Source: Chara braunii
Lineage: Eukaryota; Streptophyta; Charophyceae; Charales; Characeae
DNA: 27,641 nt
Reading direction: 5' to 3'
NCBI GenBank assembly: GCA_003427395.1
Contig: BFEA01000093.1
Location: 2,640,298 to 2,667,938, forward strand
The first letter of the stretch is position 1, and each line of letters opens with the position of its first letter. A program made the position numbers and the translations under genes. This document shows positions 8,776-17,119 of the stretch, in pieces. Under the pieces are notes generated by a model. The model saw only the letters and a program-made list of their open reading frames with translations, was not told the DNA's origin and searched no databases.

Positions 8776-9576
8776 TCAATCTACGGGGAAAGCATCCTTG
8801 AAAGCAGAATTCGTCAGGCAATTCTCATATATCTTTTTGATGTAGGGAAAGTCCTTCAAGTCGATCTCGACGTCTGGCCCTTGGGAAATATGAACTTGAG
8901 GGATCAAGAAGACGTCCGCCATCGTCGGCATATCTTCGTAGCAGTACCTCCCTGGTCTCACACTGATGTCGGCCAGCTTCGACTCCACCTTTCCAAACCC
9001 CTCCCGCAGCCAATGACGCCTCCACTCTCTCACCCAGTCAGGACTCTTGCCGCCCTCATCCATCAAATAGCGCACAACGCGGTAAAACCCGAACGGTTGG
9101 ATCTCGCAAGCCACGTACGTGGCAATAGATCGGACGGCGGCGCGCGCAGTAGCGTTCTTGGGGAGAAGAGGCGGTCTCGGGTACATCTCGTTGATGTAGT
9201 TGAAAATGGCGCCGGTCTGGGTAACCCTGTGTCCACCGTCTTCCAACCATGGCATGGAACCTCCGCCATCGTCGACGTGGAGGCCATTACCTCCTCCTTC
9301 CCCCCCTTCTCCTACGCCTACGCTTTCTCCTATACCTCCCACCGAAAGTGTAGTCGTCGTCGTTCCCGCCGTCGCTGGTGCTCCGTTGGTCATCGACGCT
9401 GCAGCTAGCGGTATGAACTCGTACGGAACGCCTTTCAGATTCAACGTTATGCGCGCCAACATGGACGTCGGACTGGCGGGAAAGCCATGTAGTTTGATGA
9501 GCGTGCCCGTCGCAGCGGCAGCTGACGCCGCCTCCGCCGCCGCCGCCGCCGCTGGCGTCGCGGCAGCCGACGCCAT
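8776..9576 (-). CDS. Zeta-class glutathione S-transferase / maleylacetoacetate isomerase-like protein
   Basis: About 266 residues. I chose the ATG at 9576 (MASAAATPAA...). An earlier in-frame GTG at 9582 is not a normal eukaryotic start. After an Ala-rich leader comes a thioredoxin-like domain: LIKLHGF, then LARITLNLKGVPYEF (the zeta-class RIALNLKG region), MPWLEDGGH with the cis-proline, and QTGAIFNYINEMYPRPPLLP. The helical C-terminal domain has IQPFGFYRVVRYL, WLREGFGKVESKL and the signature-like YCYEDMPTMADVFLIPQVH. Zeta GSTs isomerise maleylacetoacetate in tyrosine breakdown using glutathione. Oddities: the catalytic SSC motif reads SPT, so only the first Ser is kept. A Gly/Thr-rich segment of about 40 residues replaces the usual NPxGxVP region. 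The ORF has no introns, whereas plant zeta genes are normally intron-rich. Activity is therefore uncertain. It could be a diverged paralogue, a retrogene or a transferred gene. Confidence 0.8.
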   Translation of the reverse strand: MASAAATPAAAAAAEAASAAAATGTLIKLHGFPASPTSMLARITLNLKGVPYEFIPLAAASMTNGAPATAGTTTTTLSVGGIGESVGVGEGGEGGGNGLHVDDGGGSMPWLEDGGHRVTQTGAIFNYINEMYPRPPLLPKNATARAAVRSIATYVACEIQPFGFYRVVRYLMDEGGKSPDWVREWRRHWLREGFGKVESKLADISVRPGRYCYEDMPTMADVFLIPQVHISQGPDVEIDLKDFPYIKKIYENCLTNSAFKDAFPVD

Positions 9577-9616
9577 CGTCACCTCCCAATCGTTTTCTTT
9601 TTTGCTGCTGATCGCA

Positions 9617-9655
9617 GCCGCCGCCCCGCCGCCGCCGCCGCCGCCGCCGCCGCCC
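9617..9655. repeat. GCC trinucleotide repeat upstream of the GST-like gene
   Basis: A CCGCCG run sits about 40-80 bases upstream of the chosen ATG, in the position of a promoter or 5' UTR on the minus strand. Related GCC repeats inside the gene encode its N-terminal Ala tract. Confidence 0.8.
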
Positions 9656-11024
9656 TCACAACGTCGTCTCCTTGCTTCTCGCCTTTCCGCGTGTCAACCA
9701 GTCCCCCAATCCCCCACCCGCAGCCAGCGCCGTGGCTTTCGTCGTAGCTCAGCTCTCGTTCGTAGCTTCCGATGGCCTTCCCGCTTCTTCCCGCCCGGCG
9801 GGGACTCAGCGCGGCACCACCATAGTCACGGGCGTAGATATCCATGTTCATATGCCGCCCACGAGATCGGCGATAGGCGGGAGGACCGCGATGCGCCCGC
9901 CCACGGGCATCAAGAGACAAGCGCCCGGCCGCGCTCGCGCGCAAGCGCTCGTCCACGCGCCCGCACATGGCGGTAAGCAGACATGCGGCCGGAAAAGTAG
10001 TCCCAGTGAGACTCACATGGCTGGGTGCGTCTCCTCGGACCTGGCGCGCTCGTCCCCGAAGCTGAGGGCCTGGTTGCACCACTCGCCATCCATCAAACTT
10101 ATGAACGCATCTGGACAGCTGCGTGCCCGGATGCATTCAAAAATGTTAGCCGATGGCGAGTGGTGGTTCACCTAGCGTAGGCCCTGGGGGCCCCGCCGAG
10201 ACCGAGCCTCTCGCCCGAGGTATTCCGCCCCGCCCCGCCCCGCCTCTCGTGTGCTTCATGGCGCGCCAAAGCACCTTGCGCGAGGGTCCGCTTACTCGGA
10301 TTCGCCCTTTCTGGCCGTCGATCGTCGTAATCTAAGGTCACCGAATGAGAAGAATCGAAGGGAACTCGACCTCCACCGCACTCCCCAAATGTGCAGTTCA
10401 GAATGGTGAGTGTCCGAAACGGAAAGTACGCTGGCAATTTCTTTTTTTTTTTTTTTTTTGGCAACTTTTTTGTCTTTCTTACAGTCGGAGAATACTCCGT
10501 GTTTCCGACCCTTGGCGAGAAAGCCGGAGAAGCACGAATGGATCTGAATCTTCCTGCACCTAATGACCAGATGCGTCTGTTACCATGAATAGCAACATTC
10601 GTTTCGACAGTGGTGTGGTGTGGCAAGGCCCTTGTGCTGATCTGCTGAAGTTCTGCAGTGCGTTGCAGCAAGACGCTATCTACTGGCCTGTGGAGACTGT
10701 TTGATCCGCTAATCACCACTGGGTAGCCACTCGTCCTGAGCTGGCAGATAGAGTAAGAGTGAGTTTCACAGCGGCAGAGATGAGGAAGCAAGGATGCATG
10801 CACGGAAGAGGAGGGCGGAGAGGTCTGCGGGTCCATGGTGAGGCCAGGGGAAGGGCTTGTAGCTGGTCGAACCACAGTGCGGAGGATTAGACCAATCTCC
10901 AAGCAGCTATCCGATCTCTACGGACACGTGGGCTCGCCAGCAGCATGGAGGATTAGATCAATCTCCACCCAGCGATCCGATCTCTACGGCCACGTGGGCT
11001 TGCCAAGATCGTCCCATAGCTGAA
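9656..11024. other. GC-rich flank, then unremarkable non-coding sequence
   Basis: The GC- and CpG-rich character of the GST-like gene continues to about 10.25 kb and may include its promoter. Long open frames on both strands here reflect GC-richness and lack domain-like content. A T-run lies at about 10441-10459. Beyond the 66-bp duplication listed separately, I recognise nothing. Confidence 0.45.
10881..11010 (+). repeat. Tandem duplication, 66-bp unit
   Basis: GGAGGATTAGANCAATCTCC starts at 10881 and again at 10947. Both units continue through GATCCGATCTCTACGG-like sequence and CACGTGGGCTNGCCA. They differ at a handful of positions. Confidence 0.85.
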
Positions 11025-11185
11025 TAAGGGCATACTCACACTAGCACGTACTTCCGCAAATTTCACGTATGTGAAGTTGCGTTATATGGCACCTGCGGGT
11101 CACACTGGTCACCCGTTTGTTGCCCAAAGCAGAAAAGACAGGGTCGCAATCTGGCCGTGAGATGCGAAAATAGGTTGTCTGCAGT

Positions 11186-11273
11186 CAGACAGCACAATGC
11201 ACTTTTTTTTTTTTTTTTTTTGCTTCCAGAAAGCAGTAGAGGAAAAAGAAATATCCTGACAGCACAATGCACA
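11186..11273 (-). mobile_element. Tiny retroposed insert in the LINE, flanked by 15-bp target duplication
   Basis: GACAGCACAATGCAC occurs at about 11186-11200 and 11259-11273. Between them lie about 58 bases that on the minus strand end in a run of about 19 A (T-run at 11201-11219 on the plus strand). The insert is too short to classify. The T-run shifts or pads the LINE reading frame upstream of its FVQGWSI motif. Confidence 0.7.
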
Positions 11274-11274
11274 T

Positions 11275-13851
11275 TTTTTGTCCAGGGGTGGTCAATTTTC
11301 ATCAATATCCTGACAGCGATTGAGAGCATTGAAATTATCCAGGAGGAACAGGTGGATATGGTGGTTTTACTTCTGGATATGGAGAAGGCCTATGATAGGG
11401 TAGGCTGGTCTTTCGTGTTAACCACATTGAGGAGGATGGGGTTTGGTCCCGGTTTCTGCAAATGGGTTGTTGCCATGTACACACTGGCAACATCGGCAGT
11501 ACAGGTGAATGGACACCTATCCAGCCCCTTCCAGCTCTCGCGGTCGCTCCCCCAAGGATGTCCTCTGGCTCCGCTGCTGTTTGTGCTGCAGTTGGAAGTG
11601 CCACTCAACAAAATGCGGAAGCACCCCTTGATTAGAGGTTTACCAGTGGCTGAGGACAGAGAGTGCAGGGCTAAGGCCCTGGCAGATGATTTGTTTCTGA
11701 TCTCAGCCAATACAGCAGAGTCCTTGGGGGCAGTGAAATCAGTTTTGTCAGAGTACTCGTTGCTGTCCGAAGCCCAAGTAAACTGGGGTAAGTCCACTTA
11801 CCTATTGCCAGAAGGTTTGGAGCTGCAGGTGGAGTGGGGGATGTCGAAAGTAGTTCCGAAGGAGGGGGAGCGCTTCTTAGGGGTGATGGTGAGTACACCC
11901 ATCTAACGGGAGCGGTACAAGGTCACATCTTACAGCAAAAGATCACTGCAAGGCTCAAAGTCTGGGGGTCGGCGTGGCACCTGTCACTATACGGGCAAGC
12001 ATTGGTGATTAACGGGGCGCTGTTTGCCCTCCTCTGGTTTGTGGGTACAGCAAGGGAGTTGGACCCAGCAACAGACACAGCCATCAAAAGGTTGGCCACG
12101 CGGTTCCTATGGAAGCCAAGGGCGGGGGCAAAGGAGGGCTTCATCGCTAAAGTGGCCTGGGACTTGGTTTGCTAACCAAAAGAACAGGGGGGGCTGGGCC
12201 TGATCGACCCATCGCAGAGGAACCAGGCGCAACTAAGACACTGGTTAGTGAAGGTGGCATTGGCAGATGAGCAGGAGGATTGGATCCTTCTCGCTGAAAG
12301 GATTATTATGAGGGATTGGGAGCTAAGCAGAACTGAGGATGTGTAGTTGTGCTTTTTCGTGGATTCCTTTCTGCGGAAGAAACTCTCATCGGAATTTTGG
12401 AATGCAGTGAGGAAGGCGTGGCTCAAGCAGCGTCCTGAGGTACTGACCCTTCCATCCACGAGGGAGGAAGTGCTGCAGCAAAGCCTGTTTGAAAACACGT
12501 TCGTACTAAATGATGATGGGCAACCATTTGCAGCCAGGGGGGCTGCATGCACCTTTGCGAGATCCTGGATCAGAAGGGGTGTCTCAAGAGTCAAAGACTT
12601 GTGGTCCCCTTTGACGGGTTCTTGGATACCGCTCAACGAACTTTTCGCAAGACTCCATGATTTATGGAAGATCATCTGTGTGCGCTTGGAAGGAGTGTTC
12701 TTCGAAAGTGGGGACCAAATTCTGGGCCCGGAAGGGGTAGACCAAGTTGGAGGATGGTATGAAGGAGAGGGGGAGATTTGGAAGGTACTGAGTATTACTC
12801 AGAGTGGGTTTCGCGAGGTGCAGTGTTGGAGGACCACAGAGGACTCAAGGGAACTAACCTTGCAGGGGGAAGAGGTCATTAGCCAGTGGCACAACCCCCC
12901 TCAGGTGCGGGTCGTCCAAACTTTTGACAGAAAGGGGAACCTAAGGACCACCACATGGGTAGGGAAGGCCCCGTTGAGAAGTCTGAGGATTGACCCAGGA
13001 GCGTTGCAGTGGCTGGCGAGAGGCGAGGGGTTCTCCAACACACGAGGCAGGGATCTGACAAGTTTCTCGGTCAGAGAATCGTACAGAAGGGCGGGGGCTG
13101 GTAAAAAAAAAACGGCAAGTATTGCGATTTCCAGATGGAGTGTTGTACTGATGGAAGATCTGCAAGGAAAGGAAAGGGATTTTTTGAAGTTATGGTGTAC
13201 CCTCCTCCTCATTCCGGACCTGAAGCAGGCAAGCCTGCTGTGGATGCTTTCGCTGTTGGTTACTGCTTCGGCGGTATGGCTCTGCAACAAGGGAATGAAG
13301 GTTCACTTGGGATGTTATCGCTGCACGTGGCCATTCGAGTCCACCAAACACCTCCGGTGGGACTGTCCGGCATCAAGAAGGATTTGGAGGTGGTGGGAAG
13401 ATCATTGGACTCGGATGGGAGGAAGTGGTATAAGTTGGAACGAGAAATGGGTTTTGTGGGGAAAAATCACTCAGGCAAGGTAGGCTGGGCATACGTAGCC
13501 CAGGTGGTAAGGGCGGTAATCTGCGCGGTTATCTGGGCTGACCGAAACCGCTCCAGATTTGAAACCCGGCCAGGCTGGGCATATGTAGCTCAGGTGGTAA
13601 AGGCGGTAATCTACACGGTTATTTGGGTTGACCGAAACCGCTCCGGATTTGAAACCTGGCCTTTCTCAGACTTGGAACTAGTTTCGATTAAGAGAGGACT
13701 GAGAAGAGTTATTTGGGCGGACTGGAGGAGGAAAGCAAACTGCGGGAGATGGTCGAGGAGACATTTGTGGTGGTTTTTGAGAACCTGGGCAACAGGAAAC
13801 CAATTAGCAGGGTCCACTCTACAAGGGGCTTGGTGGTGGCCAGATGGCTGA
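11275..13851 (+). pseudogene. LINE reverse transcriptase / ORF2 remnant
   Basis: Block one (to about 11830) shows FVQGWSI, LLLDMEKAYDRVGW (catalytic Asp at 11376), LPQGCPLAPLLF and the catalytic box ALADD at 11679-11690, where plant LINEs usually have YADD. Reading then moves to another frame (about 11834-12175) with VWGSAWHLSLYGQALVIN, meets a stop at about 12173 and another at about 12344 in otherwise continuous coding sequence, and runs on to 13483. This block includes the Cys/His motif CYRCTWPFESTKHLRWDCP (from 13313) typical of the zf-RVT domain. A further frame change leads to VIWADRNRSRFE and the end at 13851. The enzyme would copy LINE RNA at the target site. With at least two frame changes and two stops it is dead. 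There is no endonuclease domain. Confidence 0.88.
13483..13662 (+). repeat. In-frame 90-bp tandem duplication in the LINE C-terminus
   Basis: GGCTGGGCATANGTAGCNCA starts at 13483 and 13573. The two 90-base units both encode GWAYVAQVV.AVI..VIW.DRNRS.FET, a 30-residue repeat of the segment that follows the zinc knuckle. The copies differ at about ten bases. The unit also contains chance resemblance to a tRNA A-box (GTAGCTCAGGTGG) and B-box (GATTTGAAACC). Confidence 0.85.
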
Positions 13852-14274
13852 ATAGGTAAGTCGGTGGGAAGGGAGGATATCTGGGTGATTAAGGGAGTGA
13901 TTAAATTAGAGAGGACCAGTGCATCTCGGTCAGTAGGGAGGAGGCTAGAGAGGGTCATAGGAATAACCAGGGAACTCGGTTGTTAGGGACGCAATGGTCC
14001 AGTAGGGTTGTTTAGGCCTGGTCGCCGCTTTAGGCGTGAGTAGGTAGATGGTTCAAGTTGAGGCTGTTTGTGGAGTTAGTTAAGTAAACTCGAGAGGTGA
14101 TGGAAGTGATCAAGTGTTAGAGGCAATTATTTAGTTGAGGAGAGTTGTTAAGTTGTTCGCTCGCGGTTCAACCGGGGCGTAAGCTAAGCTAACTGATGCG
14201 GTCAGATACAACCGGGTTGAATTGTGAGGTCCTCGACCTCTATGATTTCGAAATTGAATTGTCATTCTTGAAAA
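13852..14274 (+). other. LINE 3' UTR
   Basis: Non-coding sequence between the last LINE coding block and its poly-A tail. The final ~100 bases contain GAGGTCC..GACCTC-type inverted phrases and are repeated at 14704-14800. Confidence 0.55.
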
Positions 14275-15212
14275 GAAAAAAAAAAAAAAAAAAAAAAAAA
14301 AACGATTTTACGGGGACCTCTGGGGTGAGGTCCCACTAGCAACGGGATAGGATAGAAACGAGTTTTTGGGGCAGTTGAGTGACCCAAATCCTTCCATGCA
14401 GTACTCGTGATCCCACGGTCAGTACTTTACATGTATAACCCGAAAAAATAAGATTTATGTTCCCCTCCTGCTCTCCTTAACACTGGGCATACCCATGCAA
14501 AGAAAGCTTCCCGCCATAATCTTTTCAATCGGTTGGGGGTGTGGCCAACCCCAAACGAGGTTGGGGTCGGCCTTAGCCCACTGGATAGAAGATTTTCAGC
14601 ATTTTACTTGCTGTTGTGCAATTATCTCATTGGGTGGAGCCCTCCTTCAATCACGGAGTATATGGAGGGTGTCAGGATCACTGCTGACAGAAGTCGAGTG
14701 GGTGTAAGCTAAGCTGACTGATGTTGTTAGATACAACCGGTTTGAATTGTGAGGTCCCCGGCCTCTATGATGTTGAAATTGAATTGCTATTCTTAAAAAA
14801 AAAAAAAAAAAACGATTTTGCGGGGACCTCTGGGGCGAGGTCCCACTAGCAACGGGATAGGATAGAAACGAGTTTGTGGGGCAGTTGAGTGACCCAAATC
14901 CTGCCATGCAGTACTCCTGATCCCACGGTCAGTACTTTACATGTATAACCCGAAAAAAGCAAGGAGATCTTTGTTCCCCTCCTGCTCTCCTTAACACTGG
15001 GCATGCCCGTGCAAAAAAAGCTTCCCGCCATAATCTTTTCAATCGGTTGGGGATGTGGCCAACCCCAAACGAGGTTGGGGTCGGCCTTAGCCCACTGGAT
15101 AGAGGATTTTCAGCATTTTACTTGCGGTTGTGCAATTATCTCATTGGGTGGAGCCCTCCTTCAATCACGGAGTATATGGAGGGTGTCAGGATCACTGCTG
15201 ACAGAAATCCAG
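14173..15212 (+). repeat. Tandem duplication, ~525-bp unit (LINE 3' end plus part of an inverted-repeat element)
   Basis: GTAAGCTAAGCTNACTGATG begins at about 14179 and 14706. Each unit runs through the LINE 3' end, its poly-A, and about 385 bases of the adjacent inverted-repeat element to GCTGACAGAA (ending near 14691 and 15207). The copies are roughly 95% alike by eye. The first copy of the inverted-repeat element is therefore truncated on its right. Confidence 0.85.
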
Positions 15213-15480
15213 TTTATTCCAGAAAATGTGGCGGTTACTTTGTTCACTGTTTTTGCAACCACCACCATCAGATCACATGATCTGATGGCTGGGAAACACT
15301 CTGCCATGATTTCCGGTGTGAGGTCTCTGTTTCTTTTTTCTTTTTGGCCTTTTTCCTGTTTTCTCAGCCCATAAATTCGTAATGAACTTGTCTGGCCGCT
15401 GCCACTCAGTGTCACACTGGAATCAGCCACACTCCTATCCGACTGCTAATGGGACCTCGCCCCTGAAGGTCCCGGCAAAA
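14816..15480. mobile_element. 665-bp non-autonomous inverted-repeat DNA element (MITE-like)
   Basis: The left end TTTTGCGGGGACCTCTGGGG, continuing CGAGGTCCCACTAGC.., pairs with the right end, whose reverse complement reads TTTTGCCGGGACCTTCAGGGG, then CGAGGTCCCATTAGC... About 45 bases match with a few differences. There is no ORF of note. The element inserted at or just beyond the LINE poly-A. I could not define a target-site duplication, so the superfamily is open. A right-truncated second copy lies at 14306-14691. Internally, GGTTGGGG..CCAACCCC makes a small hairpin, and a TTAGCCCACTGGATAGAG phrase loosely recalls a tRNA D-arm. Confidence 0.8.
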
Positions 15481-15614
15481 TATGTAAGCCCGAGGCCGCT
15501 GACATTTACGTGCCCTTTTGTGTGAACACGCAAAATACGTGCCTCTTGTGACCCGAAAAACTACATAAAATTTGCGATTTTGCGAAAATATGTGGTAGTG
15601 TGAGTGTGCCCTAA

Positions 15615-16066
15615 GGCGGGAAAGGAAGCTACGAAAGTTGGCACAAGGAGAGACCAGGACTCGGCAAGATCAAGGAGAAGGAAGAGGATGCGAGGAGGAA
15701 GGCTAAGAACAATTGTGATGGTCGGAAAAAGTCCGAAGAATCAAAAAAGAGGAGCACTCAAAAGATGACATGCACATGTGCGAGCGCAGAGAATGCTCCC
15801 TAAAAATGGAAAGGTGCAAAAGCAGTTATGCGAAGTACCAGTACCCCTAATTCCTATTGCAACTTTGAAATAAAGAAGTCCAAAATAAAATTTGGGCGCG
15901 TCGCTAAGGAGGGAAAAATCCTATCACAGCTTCATTGACAAAAATGGAAACATACAGAAGGTCCTGTGTTCGATACCAGATCGGAGGATTGCCATACAAC
16001 ACAGGGCTATCAATACTTGAGGGCTCATCCGCCTCCAGGGTCCATATATACACACGTTCTGATACA
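15615..16066. other. Non-coding stretch
   Basis: Outside the right TAA of the inverted-repeat element lies purine-rich sequence (about 15615-15760), then unremarkable sequence. I see no gene here. Confidence 0.5.
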
Positions 16067-16430
16067 GCCTATAATTCACAACTTAGGGTCGGATATCCTC
16101 CTAGTACGCTAGAGCAGGAACAGCGGGTTTCCGACTCTCTATCTTCAATACGATAGGCTGCCAACGGTCTATAATTCACGACTTAGGGGTTGGGTATCCT
16201 CCTAGTACGCCATAGCAGGAGTAGAAGATCCCTGACTCTCTATCTTCAACATGATAGACTATCAACACACACTGTCAACAGTCTATAATTCACGACTTAG
16301 GGGTTGGGTATCCTCCTAGTACGCTATAGTAGGAACAGAGGGTCATATCCTCCTAGTACGCTATAGCAGGAACACAGGATCCCCCGACTCCCCATCTTCA
16401 ATATGATAAACTACCAACACACACTGTCCA
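16067..16430 (+). repeat. Minisatellite, 100-114-bp unit, about 3.5 copies
   Basis: Units start near 16067, 16167 and 16281 with CTATAATTCACNACTTAGGG, followed by ATCCTCCTAGTACGC and a CATCTTCAAYATGATA-like end. A partial unit starts near 16345. The two longer units add ACACACTGTC at their ends. Confidence 0.88.
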
Positions 16431-16616
16431 TATACATTCAAGCAATACAATGATGGAATACTGTGCACCCTCATGAAGATCTGTAGTAGCAAGTTCATAC
16501 CAGGAAGGGTGGGTGGGGTCTTCAGAGGGGTTCAGATGGACAATCAAATGGCTGAGTGTTGTGGATAACTGCCATTCGTCTAGTATCCCGCCTCTACAAC
16601 AACCTGGGCTTTATTT

Positions 16617-16680
16617 AAAAAAAAAAAAAAAAAAAAAAAAAANNNNNNNNNNNNAAAAAAAAAAAAAAAAAAAAAAAAAA
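16617..16680. repeat. Poly-A with 12-base assembly gap
   Basis: A-runs on both sides of twelve Ns (16643-16654). The true length of the A tract is unknown, and a larger missing piece cannot be excluded. Confidence 0.9.
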
Positions 16681-16995
16681 ATGGAAACATTCTGAAAAAT
16701 TGCACCAAACTCGGAATGCAAAAAGTTGAAAAGAAAAGATAGTATACAACCCCTCTTCGAAAAATAAATGCACACGTAAAGGTACAAAAATTTGCGCACT
16801 ACGGAGAGCTCGCTCATCTCATATGTGACACCAGGGGCTCGTGTGAAGGTTGATACGGCTCTTCACAACTCCCTGCACCTGTCTTGAAGAAGATGGTTCT
16901 TTGAACTTCTTTCCTTTCCGTCTTGCCCTGACAACTTTGTCCGGGTTCCTCGTGGGAAGGGTCTCTGTGAAGGATTAAAAAAACACTTCCCCTTT

Positions 16996-17006
16996 GGGAC
17001 ATCCGT

Positions 17007-17038
<32 letters not shown>

Positions 17039-17100
17039 GGCCCCTGCGCAAGGATGACACGCATAAATCGAGAAATAGTCCAAATTAAAAAAAAAAAAAA
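16996..17100 (+). pseudogene. Retroposed U6 snRNA copy with poly-A and 19-bp target duplication
   Basis: GGGACATCCGTTAAAATTGG to AAATAGTCCAAATT (16996 to about 17086) is almost intact plant-type U6, missing only the first few bases of the 5' stem. It ends in a run of about 18 A (17087-17101) instead of the T-run terminator. AAAAAAACACTTCCCCTTT precedes it (16977-16995) and recurs right after the tail (about 17094-17113), which is the target-site duplication. There is no upstream element or TATA box at the distance used by plant U6 genes. It is a processed pseudogene made by LINE-type machinery. Confidence 0.92.
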
Positions 17101-17119
17101 ACACTTCCCCTTTTTTTAT

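Larger units (their letters stand above)
11150..14302 (+). mobile_element. 5'-truncated LINE (non-LTR retrotransposon) with poly-A tail
   Basis: The body carries a reverse transcriptase, a C-terminal zinc-knuckle region and a 3' UTR ending in a run of about 28 A (14275-14302). The endonuclease and any first ORF are absent, so the 5' end was lost, as is usual for LINE copies. The coding part is broken by frameshifts and stops and is annotated separately. The last ~125 bases with the poly-A are duplicated at about 14704-14813. Its machinery type (poly-A priming) matches the processed U6 and SINE-like copies elsewhere in the window. It sits inside the inverted-repeat element 11028-15611. Confidence 0.8.
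11028..15611. mobile_element. Harbinger-like inverted-terminal-repeat element (host of nested LINE)
   Basis: The left end GGGCATACTCACACTAGCAC and the reverse complement of the right end GGGCACACTCACACTACCAC match over about 33 bases with five differences. TAA stands directly outside both ends (11025-11027 and 15612-15614). Three-base TAA/TTA duplications and G-rich termini of this kind are typical of the PIF/Harbinger superfamily. CACGT-containing phrases just inside both ends fit too. No transposase is present. The interior is mostly a LINE and another inverted-repeat element, so this is best read as a small non-autonomous element enlarged by nested insertions. Two separate single ends enclosing the LINE by chance is a less likely alternative. 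Confidence 0.65.

Noticed and set aside
8671-10136. Plus-strand and other-frame ORFs of up to 258 codons over the GST-like gene and its GC-rich flank
   Set aside because: Antisense or shifted shadows of the GC-rich gene. Only the minus frame 8776-9576 matches a known family.
10168-10902. 244-codon minus-strand ORF
   Set aside because: Crosses a poly-A/T run, has low-complexity Lys stretch and no recognisable domain.
13483-13662. Tandem tRNA or SINE dimer
   Set aside because: The A- and B-box-like motifs coincide with in-frame LINE protein sequence (VIWADRNRS type), which explains both units.
16067-16430. CRISPR-like array
   Set aside because: Units are 100-114 bases, diverged throughout with no short constant repeat and variable spacers. 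It is a minisatellite in a eukaryotic context.
16996-17100. Functional U6 snRNA gene
   Set aside because: 5' stem truncated, poly-A instead of T-terminator, flanking target duplication, no upstream promoter element.
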